This document shows, in pieces, positions 1 to 8,719 of a stretch of 64,000 nucleotides of DNA. Numbering within the stretch: position 1 is the first letter of the stretch; each line of letters opens with the position of its first letter. Where the stretch lies: positions 151,090-215,089 of the forward strand of contig NZ_KE136367.1 in assembly GCF_000406965.1 (NCBI RefSeq). Direction: 5' to 3'. Source of the stretch: Enterococcus avium ATCC 14025 (GTDB taxonomy: Bacteria > Bacillota > Bacilli > Lactobacillales > Enterococcaceae). The notes beneath the pieces were generated by a model that was not told the DNA's origin, ran no database searches, and saw only the letters and a list, made by a program, of their open reading frames with translations. The translations under genes were made by a program, and so were the position numbers.

Positions 1-270
1 ATTCGTTTTAATGAATTAATTTTTCACGGAAAAATTAGTTCTATTCGAATGCCATATATCATTCAACTAAAGTATTCAGTCCATTTATGAAACATTTTTG
101 CCTAATACTTCTCTAGCTATATCTCCTGCTAAAAGTTGAACTGACTCTAATAAAGATGTGTAAATTTGAATCAAATTCTCTTATTATCGTCGACATACGA
201 TTCCACTAACGTATTAAAAATACGTAGTGGAACTCGCAACTGACATCCTTATTCGTTTTAATGACAAGTA
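1..270. other. Non-coding 3' flank of WxL cluster with hairpin and direct repeat
   Basis: No gene with a start codon is visible. A hairpin at about 202-232 has arms TTCCACTA and TAGTGGAA around CGTATT/ATACG. It could help end minus-strand transcription of the WxL genes, but no clear U-tract follows. On the minus strand a short open stretch without a start (about 83-175) could be the decayed tail of a gene. The 14-mer ATTCGTTTTAATGA occurs at 1-14 and again at 251-264, bracketing this segment. Confidence 0.4.
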
Positions 271-1050
271 TTAATCAATCGGGCTGCTTGTTAATGTCCA
301 AACCAAATTTGTCGAATAGTTAACAGCTTCTTTTGGTGTTTTTCCAGGCAGAGAAAGTTCCACCGACTTGATTACAGGTATTTCTTTCACTTTATCTTCT
401 TGATCTTTCTCTTCTACCCATTCGACAGTTCCCCAGCGGTTTACCCATGTACCAATCCCAGCATTTTCGCTCGCCTGCATGACTACATTTGAACGATTAT
501 CGCCTTCTAAATAAATTTGAGGATTAAGCACTGGAGCCGGACTATCAGATACACTAGCACTTTCCGGATTTTTCAAAGTGATTCTTGCACCCGTTAACGT
601 GTGATACTTCACTGCCTTCTCCGCATGAAACTGATTGGTTTGTCTAACTAATAATTGCCAGCCAGTATACTCACCTCTCGTATCTGTCACCTGCACATAA
701 TTTGGGCTTAAATATTCCGTGTCAACGTAACGTTGCGCTCTAGCGTAATATGTTCGATCTTTATTCGTGATTTCTTGCTCACCAAAGTCTAAGCTGGAAA
801 CGAAATCGACTGACAGCGGCCCGGGCGTTCCTGGCTTTGGACCATTGGGATTAGTTGGATCAATTGGACGTATCGGCTTATTCGGGTCGGGATCATTTGG
901 ATCAACGGGTGGTGTAATTTCATTCCCTGATGTAAAGCCTACATCACCCTCACTTGGATAAAATTGTTCTTGCGCATGTGCAGCTGTTTGAATTGAGGCA
1001 AAAATCGATAAACTTGCTGCGGTAATGATAAACTTTGTTACTGCTCTCAT
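271..1050 (-). CDS. WxL domain surface protein
   Basis: A 259-residue exported protein. The N-terminus (MRAVTKFIITAAS... to an AHA cleavage site near residue 26) is a signal peptide. A Pro/Asp/Asn-rich linker (PVDPNDPDPNKP type) follows, then a C-terminal WxL domain holding the two hallmark motifs, YTGWQLLV and LVWTLTSS. WxL domains bind peptidoglycan non-covalently in low-GC Gram-positives, and WxL proteins act in surface complexes with DUF916 and LPXTG partners. It is the last of four minus-strand WxL genes. The usual DUF916 partner is not in the window and may lie beyond coordinate 1. Its ligand is unknown. Confidence 0.88.
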   Translation of the reverse strand: MRAVTKFIITAASLSIFASIQTAAHAQEQFYPSEGDVGFTSGNEITPPVDPNDPDPNKPIRPIDPTNPNGPKPGTPGPLSVDFVSSLDFGEQEITNKDRTYYARAQRYVDTEYLSPNYVQVTDTRGEYTGWQLLVRQTNQFHAEKAVKYHTLTGARITLKNPESASVSDSPAPVLNPQIYLEGDNRSNVVMQASENAGIGTWVNRWGTVEWVEEKDQEDKVKEIPVIKSVELSLPGKTPKEAVNYSTNLVWTLTSSPID

Positions 1051-1068
1051 ATTTTGCCTCCTATTAAA

Positions 1069-1782
1069 TTAAGGTTTTGCCACTAATTTCCAAGTTAGGC
1101 TAGTCGTGTATTTCCCAACTTCTGCATTGGCAGTCCCTGGTACTGTTAATCTAACCGCATCGGCTGCATCCGTTGCATTTTCGCCAAAATGGAAAGCCCA
1201 AGTTCCTTTACCTTGTCCTGCAGCGGCAGAGGCAATACTATGCTCGTCACCAGGATTTAGATCTACTTTAGTGGAAGTTGTAGGAGCAGCAGATCCGCTG
1301 ATACTTTTAGCTTTGATCTTATTCAACGTCATAGCTGCACCTGTTAAATCAGTCGTTCCTTTTTTAAATTGTGATTCTTGTTTAACGGTTAAGTCCCAAC
1401 CTGTATAAAGACCAGTTTTATCCGTTACTTGCACATAGTTAGGGCCATCAGCAGGGGTTCCATTTTTGTACTTTTGCAATGCGGCATTATAAGTATGTGT
1501 TTGAGTTGAGATTTTTTGTGTACCAAAGTCAAAGCTTGATGCATAGTCAATTGACAATGGTCCAGGGGTACCAGGCTCTGGGCCATTTGGATCAGTTGGA
1601 TCAACTGGATCAACCGGCTTGTTTGGATCTGGATCAACTGGATCAACTGGGGGAGTTGGAGTATCGTCCTTTTCAAAATTCACGACACCATTCGATGAAT
1701 ACGTAGCTGCATCCACTGATAGACTGCCTAATACAGCTGAGCTTAATAAAAGTCCTGTTAATAAAATTGTAATTTTTTTCAT
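1069..1782 (-). CDS. WxL domain surface protein
   Basis: A 237-residue secreted protein with a signal peptide (MKKITILLTGLLLSSAVLG) and a Pro/Asp/Val linker (PVDPVDPDPNKP repeats). The WxL domain has motifs YTGWDLTV and SLTWKLVAKP at the extreme C-terminus. It is a clear paralogue of the next downstream gene, sharing the PNGPEPGTPGPLS linker end, which suggests tandem duplication. The 18-nt gap to that gene indicates co-transcription. It is expected to be held on the wall through the WxL domain. The cargo is only the short linker, so it may be a structural or scaffold member of the complex. Confidence 0.88.
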   Translation of the reverse strand: MKKITILLTGLLLSSAVLGSLSVDAATYSSNGVVNFEKDDTPTPPVDPVDPDPNKPVDPVDPTDPNGPEPGTPGPLSIDYASSFDFGTQKISTQTHTYNAALQKYKNGTPADGPNYVQVTDKTGLYTGWDLTVKQESQFKKGTTDLTGAAMTLNKIKAKSISGSAAPTTSTKVDLNPGDEHSIASAAAGQGKGTWAFHFGENATDAADAVRLTVPGTANAEVGKYTTSLTWKLVAKP

Positions 1783-1841
1783 GTTTTCCTCCTGAGATTA
1801 TAAAAATTTTTTATGTTTATATGACTAACTTCGCTCCTTAA

Positions 1842-2426
1842 TTAAGGCGCTGTAGGAGCTTGCTCCAATGTCCAAGTCATGGTTGTTTGGTACGTTGTTT
1901 TTTCAGCTAAGGCTGTTTTTGGCACATGTAAATTTGCATTATGATTAAAGGTCCATTGACCTCTTCCTTCATTTTTAGCAGCTTGCACGATTATTTGATC
2001 TTGATTGAAATTCGCAAATTTGATTGTTGGATTGATTTTAGAAGGTGCTGTCACACCTGTTACTCCAACTGGGGTTCCTACGTCAGTCAATGATAAAGTT
2101 GCCCCTGACAAATCTTTCCCATTTCCCCCATTTCCTTTAAATTGGGCATTTTGCTTAACTGACAAACTCCAGCCTGAATAAATACCCGTTAGGTCTACGA
2201 CTGAAAATGTATGTCCAGTGCTCTTATAATCTTGATCAGTCAAACTAATTGATTTTTGCCCAAAATCTAACTTGGATACATGATCAATGTAAAGATCATC
2301 TCCATTAGATCCGGCTCCTTGAATAAATTCGATTTTTCCAGTTGCTTCTTCAGCATTTGCTGAAATAGCACCTGTAGAGATAGACCCTAAGATTAGTGCC
2401 AATACCAATAATTTTGTTTTCTTCAT
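1842..2426 (-). CDS. WxL domain surface protein (CscB-like)
   Basis: A 194-residue protein with a signal peptide and an almost complete WxL domain directly behind it (YSGWSLSV and TMTWTLEQAP). I chose the ATG at 2426 over the upstream one because AAGGAG lies 7 nt before it. The ATG overlaps the TGA of the preceding small anchor gene by 4 nt (ATGA), so the two are translationally coupled. A minimal WxL protein next to a small anchored protein is the standard csc cluster arrangement. It probably binds peptidoglycan and its cluster partners. Confidence 0.87.
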   Translation of the reverse strand: MKKTKLLVLALILGSISTGAISANAEEATGKIEFIQGAGSNGDDLYIDHVSKLDFGQKSISLTDQDYKSTGHTFSVVDLTGIYSGWSLSVKQNAQFKGNGGNGKDLSGATLSLTDVGTPVGVTGVTAPSKINPTIKFANFNQDQIIVQAAKNEGRGQWTFNHNANLHVPKTALAEKTTYQTTMTWTLEQAPTAP

Positions 2427-2794
2427 GCTTGCACTCCTTTTTTTCGTTCTTTTACTATCATGCATCCGATCATTCCTAAAATCAGTGTGCCGAAAATTTT
2501 AGCTCTTACATAGCTAGAATCCCCTAATTGTGGAATAGTATCGGGTAAAGAAGACGTGCTTGCTCCACGATCAACATAGTCGTTCCCATTACCAGATGTC
2601 CCTGGTAATTCTTTTTTGTCTTTCGGATTAGCTGATTCTTCCTCAAACTTATATTCTCCATATAACGTTACACTGCCATTACTGCTATATTCTTGTTTTT
2701 CTTCTGCATAAGCACCTAGGCTTGTTGAATGAAAGAAAAAAGAAATCATTAAGCAACTGATCAATAGCCATTTAGGTTTTTTCTTAACTTGCAT
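2423..2794 (-). CDS. Small cell-wall/membrane anchor protein of WxL cluster (CscD-like)
   Basis: A 123-residue protein with a signal peptide, a short polar region, then a sorting-signal-like C-terminus: a P-Q-L-G-D stretch, one hydrophobic helix (IFGTLILGMIGCMIV) and a basic tail (KERKKG). Small LPXTG proteins are regular members of csc/WxL clusters. Here the expected LPXTG reads I-P-Q-L-G, so sortase processing is uncertain. It lies 16 nt after the lectin-WxL gene and overlaps the next WxL gene by 4 nt. Alternatively it is only membrane-tethered. Confidence 0.75.
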   Translation of the reverse strand: MQVKKKPKWLLISCLMISFFFHSTSLGAYAEEKQEYSSNGSVTLYGEYKFEEESANPKDKKELPGTSGNGNDYVDRGASTSSLPDTIPQLGDSSYVRAKIFGTLILGMIGCMIVKERKKGVQA

Positions 2795-2810
2795 CTCTCA
2801 AACCTCCAGT

Positions 2811-5087
2811 CTATGGTGCTAAAGCATACGTCCAGGTTAGCTCACCTGTATAGACGCCTTTGTATTGCTTACTAAACGGTATTTTCATCATCAAGCCCTT
2901 AGTGTCTGTCCAACTGCTGCTGATATTCAAAATAGTATCAGTCGTAAATGTATCCGATTCAACAACTGAAGCATTTTGATTAATTTGAGCATCCGAATAG
3001 TACAACGTATCTGCTAGTGATTTACGATCACCGTCCCCTTCTAATTGAATCGGTTTGCTTTGAGCTAAAGAAAGCGTCCATTTTGATTTTTGATAACGCG
3101 TATCCTTAATACTCAAATCAGTTTGTGTACTGCCATCTGCTTCGTATCCTTTAGGTTTTGTCGCATTGATTTCTTTTTGCTGAATGGGGTATGAGCCAAA
3201 GTTAAAAATCTTTGGAACCGTCATTTTAAATTCACCCTTTGGCTTATACAAGAGCGTAAATTCTGCACCAGCTGAGGTCATTTCATGTTCGGTTTCATCT
3301 GAATCGCCACCCTCAAGTCCCGTATAAACATAGTCTTGATAATCGGATGTCGCTTTTTTGTAATCGATCAAACGAAATTTTTTCCCAATTGGCATTGAGA
3401 TTGTTTCCGTCTCAACACTTTTAGAGTCAGCTTTCTTATGATGAAGGACTAGATTTGCAGCAGGCGGATCCTCTACTGTTACCGAGACATTATTTGACGT
3501 GTAATCTACCTCTAAGGCATCGGGATTGGTCAGATGAAAATTCGTGTTCAATGACTTCCCGATTGCTGCGCCCTCGCTTACCTTCGCATTGAAGGCAATC
3601 ACATACTCCTTCAGCAGATCGTTGCTCGTGTTTTCCAGATTCAAATTAGGAAATTTAAGCTTTTGACCACTAATTTCGTAAAGCGTTTCAGGAATCTCAG
3701 TACCATTCAATCTCAGATTCAACTTGTCATCAAAATCGAGACCATATGGTAAAGTCGTTTCAATGGTGACATTCTTAGAACCAAAGGAATTTTTCTTGAT
3801 TTTAATGGAATCCTTGATTTCTAACTTATCCCCACGCTGCGCAGTCACATCCGTACCAACAGATGAATTTTGCGTGACATTTTGAATTGTTGCTTCTTGA
3901 CTTTTGATTGCTGTTGGCATTTCGCGGATCATCAAGGCATTGGTTTGTGCCAACGACCCTGTTGAACCAGTAAAGCCGAAGTAAACTTCCTTCGAACCAC
4001 CAAATGTCGATAGCATTTCTTGTTCATCCTTGAAGGTGTAGCTGATTGGCGGAATGCCGTCATCTACATCATTTTCTTCACGGATCATTAACGTACGACT
4101 AGCCGCATGCCAAGCAACCACCATTGAACGCCAGCCTGGAAGGAGCCTATTATCGTAATACGTCCCACCAAATGACAGCCAAAAATTAGAATTCGTTACT
4201 GCGAGATGCCCCTTGGGTGTTGTTTCAGCAGGTTTGACAACTCCGATATGTCCATATCGACGATCAGTAGCTGAAAGGCCGGAATCCTGGTCATCGTTAT
4301 AAAACGTATCGTACTCAACTGAGATGGCATTGCGAACATAATTTCTTCCCGCACTACCGACGCCATAAGCACCTAACGCCTTCCCGCCAGAACCGATCAC
4401 GCTTGTTTCATCAGCAGTTCCAATTCGCGGATCATTTGTAAAAGTGAAGGTCATCCCATCACCTGTTCCCATTTCACTAGAAGGGCTTGTAGTTTTTCTT
4501 TTCTTTAAGCCTAAGTAAATATCAAATCGAAAGGCAAAATCATACGACAGATCGATTTTATTCTTGGACCAGACAGCACCCAGCTGACTTTTCTGATCCT
4601 TCGTAATCGTCAGCACCTTACCATTCTCATATACCTGCGGCGGCAGTCCTGAACTTGAGATACCTGGTCGAAAAACATTCGAAATGTTTACACCGCTTTC
4701 GTATCCATTCGGATTGTGATAATCTCCAAGCTCTCCCCAACTAGGGTGAACATTTGAAGGATTATCCGCTGTGCCTACCAAAAAGGGCCTAACTAGCGTC
4801 CTTTTATTCTTTGCCGGACCATAACTACTAGTCACAGTCTCCTCTTTCTCAGAAGTAGGTAACTCTTCCGATTCCGATGTACGAACAATTTCAGCGTCTT
4901 CGTCACTTTTATCGCTTTCTTTAACGGATTCCTTCGGTTCTTCTGGATCTTCTGACGATTCTGAACTACTTTCATTACTAGAGCTTTCAATGATTCGCTC
5001 AGAAGTTTCCGCACTGACAAGCGAAACTTGGGATAGGGCAATGAAAGTTAGGATGAAAAATACTGTAAGCTTTCTCAGTCTCTGCAT
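2811..5087 (-). CDS. L-type lectin-domain WxL surface adhesin
   Basis: About 758 residues. I chose the second ATG (5087) because GGAGG then sits 6 nt upstream; the ATG at 5093 abuts the site. Order: signal peptide, acidic Ser/Glu-rich low-complexity stretch (about 28-95), a legume/bacterial L-type lectin fold (about 120-360, with GDGMTFTF and AISVEYDTFYNDDQD), Ig/isopeptide-like region, MucBP-like strand region, and a C-terminal WxL domain (KWTLSLAQ; ELTWTYALAP). It is the first gene of the surface operon and probably its ligand-binding member, attaching to host or plant glycans. The sugar specificity cannot be read from sequence. Confidence 0.87.
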   Translation of the reverse strand: MQRLRKLTVFFILTFIALSQVSLVSAETSERIIESSSNESSSESSEDPEEPKESVKESDKSDEDAEIVRTSESEELPTSEKEETVTSSYGPAKNKRTLVRPFLVGTADNPSNVHPSWGELGDYHNPNGYESGVNISNVFRPGISSSGLPPQVYENGKVLTITKDQKSQLGAVWSKNKIDLSYDFAFRFDIYLGLKKRKTTSPSSEMGTGDGMTFTFTNDPRIGTADETSVIGSGGKALGAYGVGSAGRNYVRNAISVEYDTFYNDDQDSGLSATDRRYGHIGVVKPAETTPKGHLAVTNSNFWLSFGGTYYDNRLLPGWRSMVVAWHAASRTLMIREENDVDDGIPPISYTFKDEQEMLSTFGGSKEVYFGFTGSTGSLAQTNALMIREMPTAIKSQEATIQNVTQNSSVGTDVTAQRGDKLEIKDSIKIKKNSFGSKNVTIETTLPYGLDFDDKLNLRLNGTEIPETLYEISGQKLKFPNLNLENTSNDLLKEYVIAFNAKVSEGAAIGKSLNTNFHLTNPDALEVDYTSNNVSVTVEDPPAANLVLHHKKADSKSVETETISMPIGKKFRLIDYKKATSDYQDYVYTGLEGGDSDETEHEMTSAGAEFTLLYKPKGEFKMTVPKIFNFGSYPIQQKEINATKPKGYEADGSTQTDLSIKDTRYQKSKWTLSLAQSKPIQLEGDGDRKSLADTLYYSDAQINQNASVVESDTFTTDTILNISSSWTDTKGLMMKIPFSKQYKGVYTGELTWTYALAP

Positions 5088-6010
5088 TTGCATCCTCCTC
5101 TCTTTATAAAATAACTGTTCTCTTTTATATCCTTAGACCTCCTTTCTGTAATGACAATAACAGAAATTGATTTCTTCATTTTTCTTTTTTTTTTTTGTAA
5201 ATTAAAAAAAAAACAAAGGAAGGTCTTTTTAAATCAACTTATTTCGAAATAAAATTTAAGAAATATGTTTATAGACATACATATAACCGCTTACATAAGA
5301 TATCATAATATTGCTTTTAAAAATTAATAATAACATTTTCCGCTTTGTAAAACATGTTAATATCATGGTAATTAAGCAGAATTATGCCCTATTTTCTAAT
5401 CATTTAATCATTTATAAAAAGAACAAATCCAAAAATATACTTATTAGAAATTTGTTTCCCTATACATGAATTATCTATATGTATAATTCGTCAAATATAT
5501 TATTAATAAAAGGGTTAGGACTTTTTCCAAAAAGTTTGCTTCAAGTTGGAAAAACAATTATGTTTCAACTTTGCTATAGAACACCTCTAATTTACAGAAA
5601 ATATAAACAATTATTTTTTGTATATTATTTTATTTATTTTCGTTATGATTTTATTGCTTAGCTATTCCCCATCCTTAAGAAAAAAGAAAAGGAATTTTCT
5701 ATATATCAAGCATTAACTATAGATTAAATTACAGAGCAACTTTAGGTGTAAATCTGAACTTACTTCTTGTTATTAACAAAATAAGAAAACATCCTTTTAA
5801 GGGATATAAGAATCAAAAAGGAACTCTAAGAATAACTAATAGAAACACGAGAAGAACAAATACTTCCTACAAAAAAAGAAAACGTTTACTGAAAATGACG
5901 GCTGCCATTATTTTTATCCATCACTAATTACTCTACCGAGCCGCTTGACTTGCTCATTTTTCACCTTTCTTTTAAACTTATCAAAAGTAAGCAAAAAAGA
6001 AGGGGATTTT
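5088..6010. other. AT-rich intergenic region with palindrome upstream of WxL operon
   Basis: About 900 bp without a convincing gene; an open frame at 5479-5661 has no ribosome site and AT-driven composition. A perfect 14-bp palindrome TTATTTCGAAATAA at 5239-5252 lies about 150 bp before the lectin gene and could be an operator. Long A and T runs (5185-5215) flank it. An AGAAAGGAGGTC sequence on the minus strand (about 5137-5148) looks like a ribosome site but has no nearby start codon. Confidence 0.35.
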
Positions 6011-6898
6011 ATGCCAGCATTTCATCATATTTCATTATTAACCAAAGACAGTCATGAAAATGTCCATTTTTATACAGAAATTCTAGGGATGCGCTTTGTT
6101 AAAAATACAGTCAATCAAGATAATCATCGGATGCTTCATTACTACTACGGCGATTATCAAGGAGCGCCCGGCAGTGTCGTAACCTTTTTTATTATCCCTA
6201 GCCTAGGACATCGCTACGAAAATCAAAACTTCATTTCCACAATAGGTCTGAAGCTTCCGCAAACTAGCATGGCTTATTGGCAAGAACGGTTGAACAAATA
6301 TTCTATCGACTATTCTGTAAATGATCGCCAAATTCACTTTTTTGACCCCGATCAGGTAGAAATCATCTTAACTGAGACGGATTTACCGCCATTGGCGATG
6401 GATCATCAAGTCAACAATGACGTTCCAGCAGATAAACAAATCATAGGATTGCATTCTAGTCAGCTCCACGTTAGCGATCCTCAAGCGACTAGTGCTTTTT
6501 TCGAGACGTTTCTTGGGTGGGCAACAGTTAATCAGCGAATTCAATTGAACGCGACGGATTTTCTCGAAATCTTGCCTACTGAAGCTAACAAGCCTAGTCA
6601 CATGGGACGAGGCAGTGCAGATCATATCGCTTTTGCGGTTGTTGATGATACCGCCTTAAATGAGTTGTATCAACGAGCAGAAAAACAAGGCTGGCAGATC
6701 GAAAAGCTAGTTTCCCGTGGTTACTTTAAAAGCCTTTACATTCGTGAGCCTGGCGGAAATCGTATAGAGTTTGCGACTTTGACCCCTGGTTTTACACTTG
6801 ATGAGCCACTGGAAAAATTAGGAGAAAGTCTAGCTTTACCACCATTTTTAGCGAAACAGCGTGATGAAATTGAAGCCAATATTTATCCAGAAAGATGA
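6011..6898 (+). CDS. VOC family ring-cleaving dioxygenase-like protein
   Basis: A 295-residue protein with two vicinal-oxygen-chelate halves. The first opens with AFHHISLLTKDS and VHFYTEILGMRFVK; the second has LHSSQLHVSDPQ, a metal-type His in SADHIAFAV and a Glu in PGGNRIEFAT. The layout matches the glyoxalase/extradiol dioxygenase family that includes Bacillus MhqO, which detoxifies quinone-like electrophiles. The start at 6011 is preceded by AGAAGGGG; an earlier in-frame ATG at 5945 has no ribosome site. It is monocistronic, with a terminator at 6907. The substrate is inferred from family only. Confidence 0.82.
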   Translation: MPAFHHISLLTKDSHENVHFYTEILGMRFVKNTVNQDNHRMLHYYYGDYQGAPGSVVTFFIIPSLGHRYENQNFISTIGLKLPQTSMAYWQERLNKYSIDYSVNDRQIHFFDPDQVEIILTETDLPPLAMDHQVNNDVPADKQIIGLHSSQLHVSDPQATSAFFETFLGWATVNQRIQLNATDFLEILPTEANKPSHMGRGSADHIAFAVVDDTALNELYQRAEKQGWQIEKLVSRGYFKSLYIREPGGNRIEFATLTPGFTLDEPLEKLGESLALPPFLAKQRDEIEANIYPER

Positions 6899-6906
6899 TC
6901 AGAAGA

Positions 6907-6946
6907 AGCGTGAATCACGAATTTCCGTTGATTTCACGCTCTTTTT
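6907..6946 (+). terminator. Intrinsic terminator after VOC gene
   Basis: Arms AGCGTGAAT and ATTTCACGCT, followed by CTTTTTCC, begin 9 nt after the stop codon. Confidence 0.75.
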
Positions 6947-6950
6947 CCTA

Positions 6951-7351
6951 TTTTTACCTAAAATGGAAAGGCTGTTCTGCTAGACCATCCTGTCAGGCTC
7001 CCTCTAGATAGGATTTACTTCAATAGTTATTCATTCCTGTAGCTTGATAATCTTCTGCTCATAATTTGATCTTATTATTTGATAAATATTCGTTTCAAAA
7101 AATCGATTTAATCACATCCGTTATTATTCTAGCCGTAAACATTAACGCCAGCAACGCGCTATATCACGAGCTTTTTTATAGAAAACGGCTATTTATAAGA
7201 CTTTAAGTCAGTAAATACACAAAATCCCAAATTTTTAATAAAAATGAAAAATTTTGTTTAAAAAAAGAATTACTAGCCTCTCAAACTTTTAAAAATAACG
7301 ATTATTATCCAAAGAACAGATAACGGACAACACAAATAGCTATGATACATC
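6951..7351. other. AT-rich intergenic gap, no gene
   Basis: About 400 bp between convergent transcription units. Only weak dyads are visible (for example AGCCGT near 7131 and ACGGCT near 7186). No open frame with a ribosome site was found. Confidence 0.4.
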
Positions 7352-7384
7352 AAAAAAAAGACCAACTCATTCATGAGTCAGTCT
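7352..7384 (-). terminator. Terminator after luxS
   Basis: On the minus strand AGACTGACTCAT pairs with ATGAGTTGGTCT (two G-U pairs) over a 2-nt loop, followed by a run of seven U. Confidence 0.85.
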
Positions 7385-7398
7385 CCAATTAAAAACAC

Positions 7399-7863
7399 TT
7401 ATTCATTCATAAAAATGACAGACCATTCCCCACGCTTACTTAAAAATTCTTTCGCTAAGTCCTGTGCACCTTCCAACGTATGGTTCGCTGCCCAGCCGCA
7501 TTGCACTGGATTGCTTGCGGGAACTTCGGTAGCCGTTAACACGTCTTGCATTGTCAACGCTACTACGTCCATGATTTCATCGATATTGTCGTGATTCAAA
7601 ACGGTTAAATAAAAACCTGTTTGGCAGCCCATTGGCGACCAGTCCACGATGTAATCTGCGTGGTTACGAATTAGCTCTGCCGTTAAATGCTCTAACGAAT
7701 GTAGCGCCGCCATATCCATATAGGCTTGATTTGGCTGTTTTAGGCGGACATCGTATTTGACGATCAAATCACCATTCGCTCCGGTCTTCTTATCTGCCAC
7801 CCGAATATAGGGCGCCTTTACCTTTGTGTGATCCAAATTGAAGCTCTCAACATTCATTTTCAT
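7399..7863 (-). CDS. luxS: S-ribosylhomocysteine lyase LuxS
   Basis: A 154-residue protein of normal LuxS length. It shows the metal-binding HxxEH motif ([11 protein letters not shown]), the catalytic Cys context [11 protein letters not shown] and the later metal-ligand region [11 protein letters not shown]. LuxS splits S-ribosylhomocysteine to homocysteine and DPD, the precursor of autoinducer-2, in the activated methyl cycle. It starts one base after the stop of the methyltransferase gene, so the two are co-transcribed. With the nearby cysteine synthase/CBS gene this places homocysteine recycling and cysteine supply side by side. Confidence 0.97.
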   Translation of the reverse strand: MKMNVESFNLDHTKVKAPYIRVADKKTGANGDLIVKYDVRLKQPNQAYMDMAALHSLEHLTAELIRNHADYIVDWSPMGCQTGFYLTVLNHDNIDEIMDVVALTMQDVLTATEVPASNPVQCGWAANHTLEGAQDLAKEFLSKRGEWSVIFMNE

Positions 7864-8520
7864 TTATTCTGCCTCCATTATTTTTTCTGCGATAACTAAC
7901 CAAACAAAGCGATTCATTTGTTTATACCTTGTTTGGAAGCCATTCATTCGGAATAGTTCTTCCAGCTCACTCATTAAGGAATAGTATTCCCGTTCGAGAT
8001 CAGCTGCTAAGTTGGCTCGTCCTGCTGCTTTTTCTACTTCCAAGATTTCCGTATACGTCTTCTGCGATAGGAACATCGTATCTCCAAAAACGATCTTTCC
8101 GCCAGTAGTTAATAGCTGACTGTAGCGTTGGATCGCTCGCGCCTTTTCCTCTGTGGTCAAATGGTGAAAGACCAGATTTGAAGCGATCGTATCTATTGGT
8201 TCATTGGGTACAGGGAATTTTTCCATATCGCCAGCGAAAAAGGTGGTCTCGTGTAACGCTGGTTTTTCCGCTGCGATATTTCGCATTTCCGGTGATGGCT
8301 CGACTGGATAAACGGTCTTGCCAGCAACGACTAGTTTTTCGGTTAAATTGCCTGTTCCACTACCGAACTCTAATACTACCTCCCCCGAAGCAGCATTGAT
8401 TTCATCCAGTATCTGCCAGTAATTAGCGAAAACTTCCTGATATTCAGGATTTCCGCCATTCACCTCATCGTCGTAGACCACTGCCCACTCCTCAAAGATC
8501 GGCATAAACTCCAATCCCAT
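7864..8520 (-). CDS. Class I SAM-dependent methyltransferase (YrrT-like)
   Basis: A 218-residue protein with Rossmann methyltransferase motifs: motif I VVLEFGSGTGNLTEKL, acidic post-I region VYPVEPSPEM, and DTIASNLVFHHLT. It abuts luxS. In Bacillus subtilis the similar gene yrrT sits in the operon converting S-ribosylhomocysteine/homocysteine to cysteine (with mtnN, mccA, mccB), so the pairing with luxS and an MccA-like enzyme fits sulfur amino acid recycling. The methyl acceptor is unknown. The 200-nt gap upstream, holding a terminator, suggests a separate promoter. Confidence 0.82.
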   Translation of the reverse strand: MGLEFMPIFEEWAVVYDDEVNGGNPEYQEVFANYWQILDEINAASGEVVLEFGSGTGNLTEKLVVAGKTVYPVEPSPEMRNIAAEKPALHETTFFAGDMEKFPVPNEPIDTIASNLVFHHLTTEEKARAIQRYSQLLTTGGKIVFGDTMFLSQKTYTEILEVEKAAGRANLAADLEREYYSLMSELEELFRMNGFQTRYKQMNRFVWLVIAEKIMEAE

Positions 8521-8663
8521 GTTGTTAACCTCTCTCTATTTTTATTTCTATCACTCACTTTTTAGGCTCTATCAGTCACACCTCCAAAGCCCTTTTGCTT
8601 TTCCTTTCTGTCATGTAATACTCCTGCGCCAGCAGCAAGTTTCCTTTCTGTTGTTTTCACGCA

Positions 8664-8700
8664 TTTTTTTGCCAACTCATAATAGCCATAACTTGGCAAA
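8664..8700 (-). terminator. Terminator after cysteine synthase/CBS gene
   Basis: On the minus strand TTTGCCAA pairs perfectly with TTGGCAAA around a 17-nt loop, leading into seven U. It separates this gene from the methyltransferase-luxS pair, which therefore needs its own promoter. Confidence 0.75.
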
Positions 8701-8719
8701 TTAGACTACTGGATAATCC

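Noticed and set aside
5479-5661. 60-codon plus-strand frame in the AT-rich gap
   Set aside because: No ribosome site, composition driven by A/T runs, no recognisable features.
8560-8620. 12-codon minus-strand frame with GGAG before the YrrT-like gene
   Set aside because: Too short, no repeated codon or attenuator structure; likely chance.
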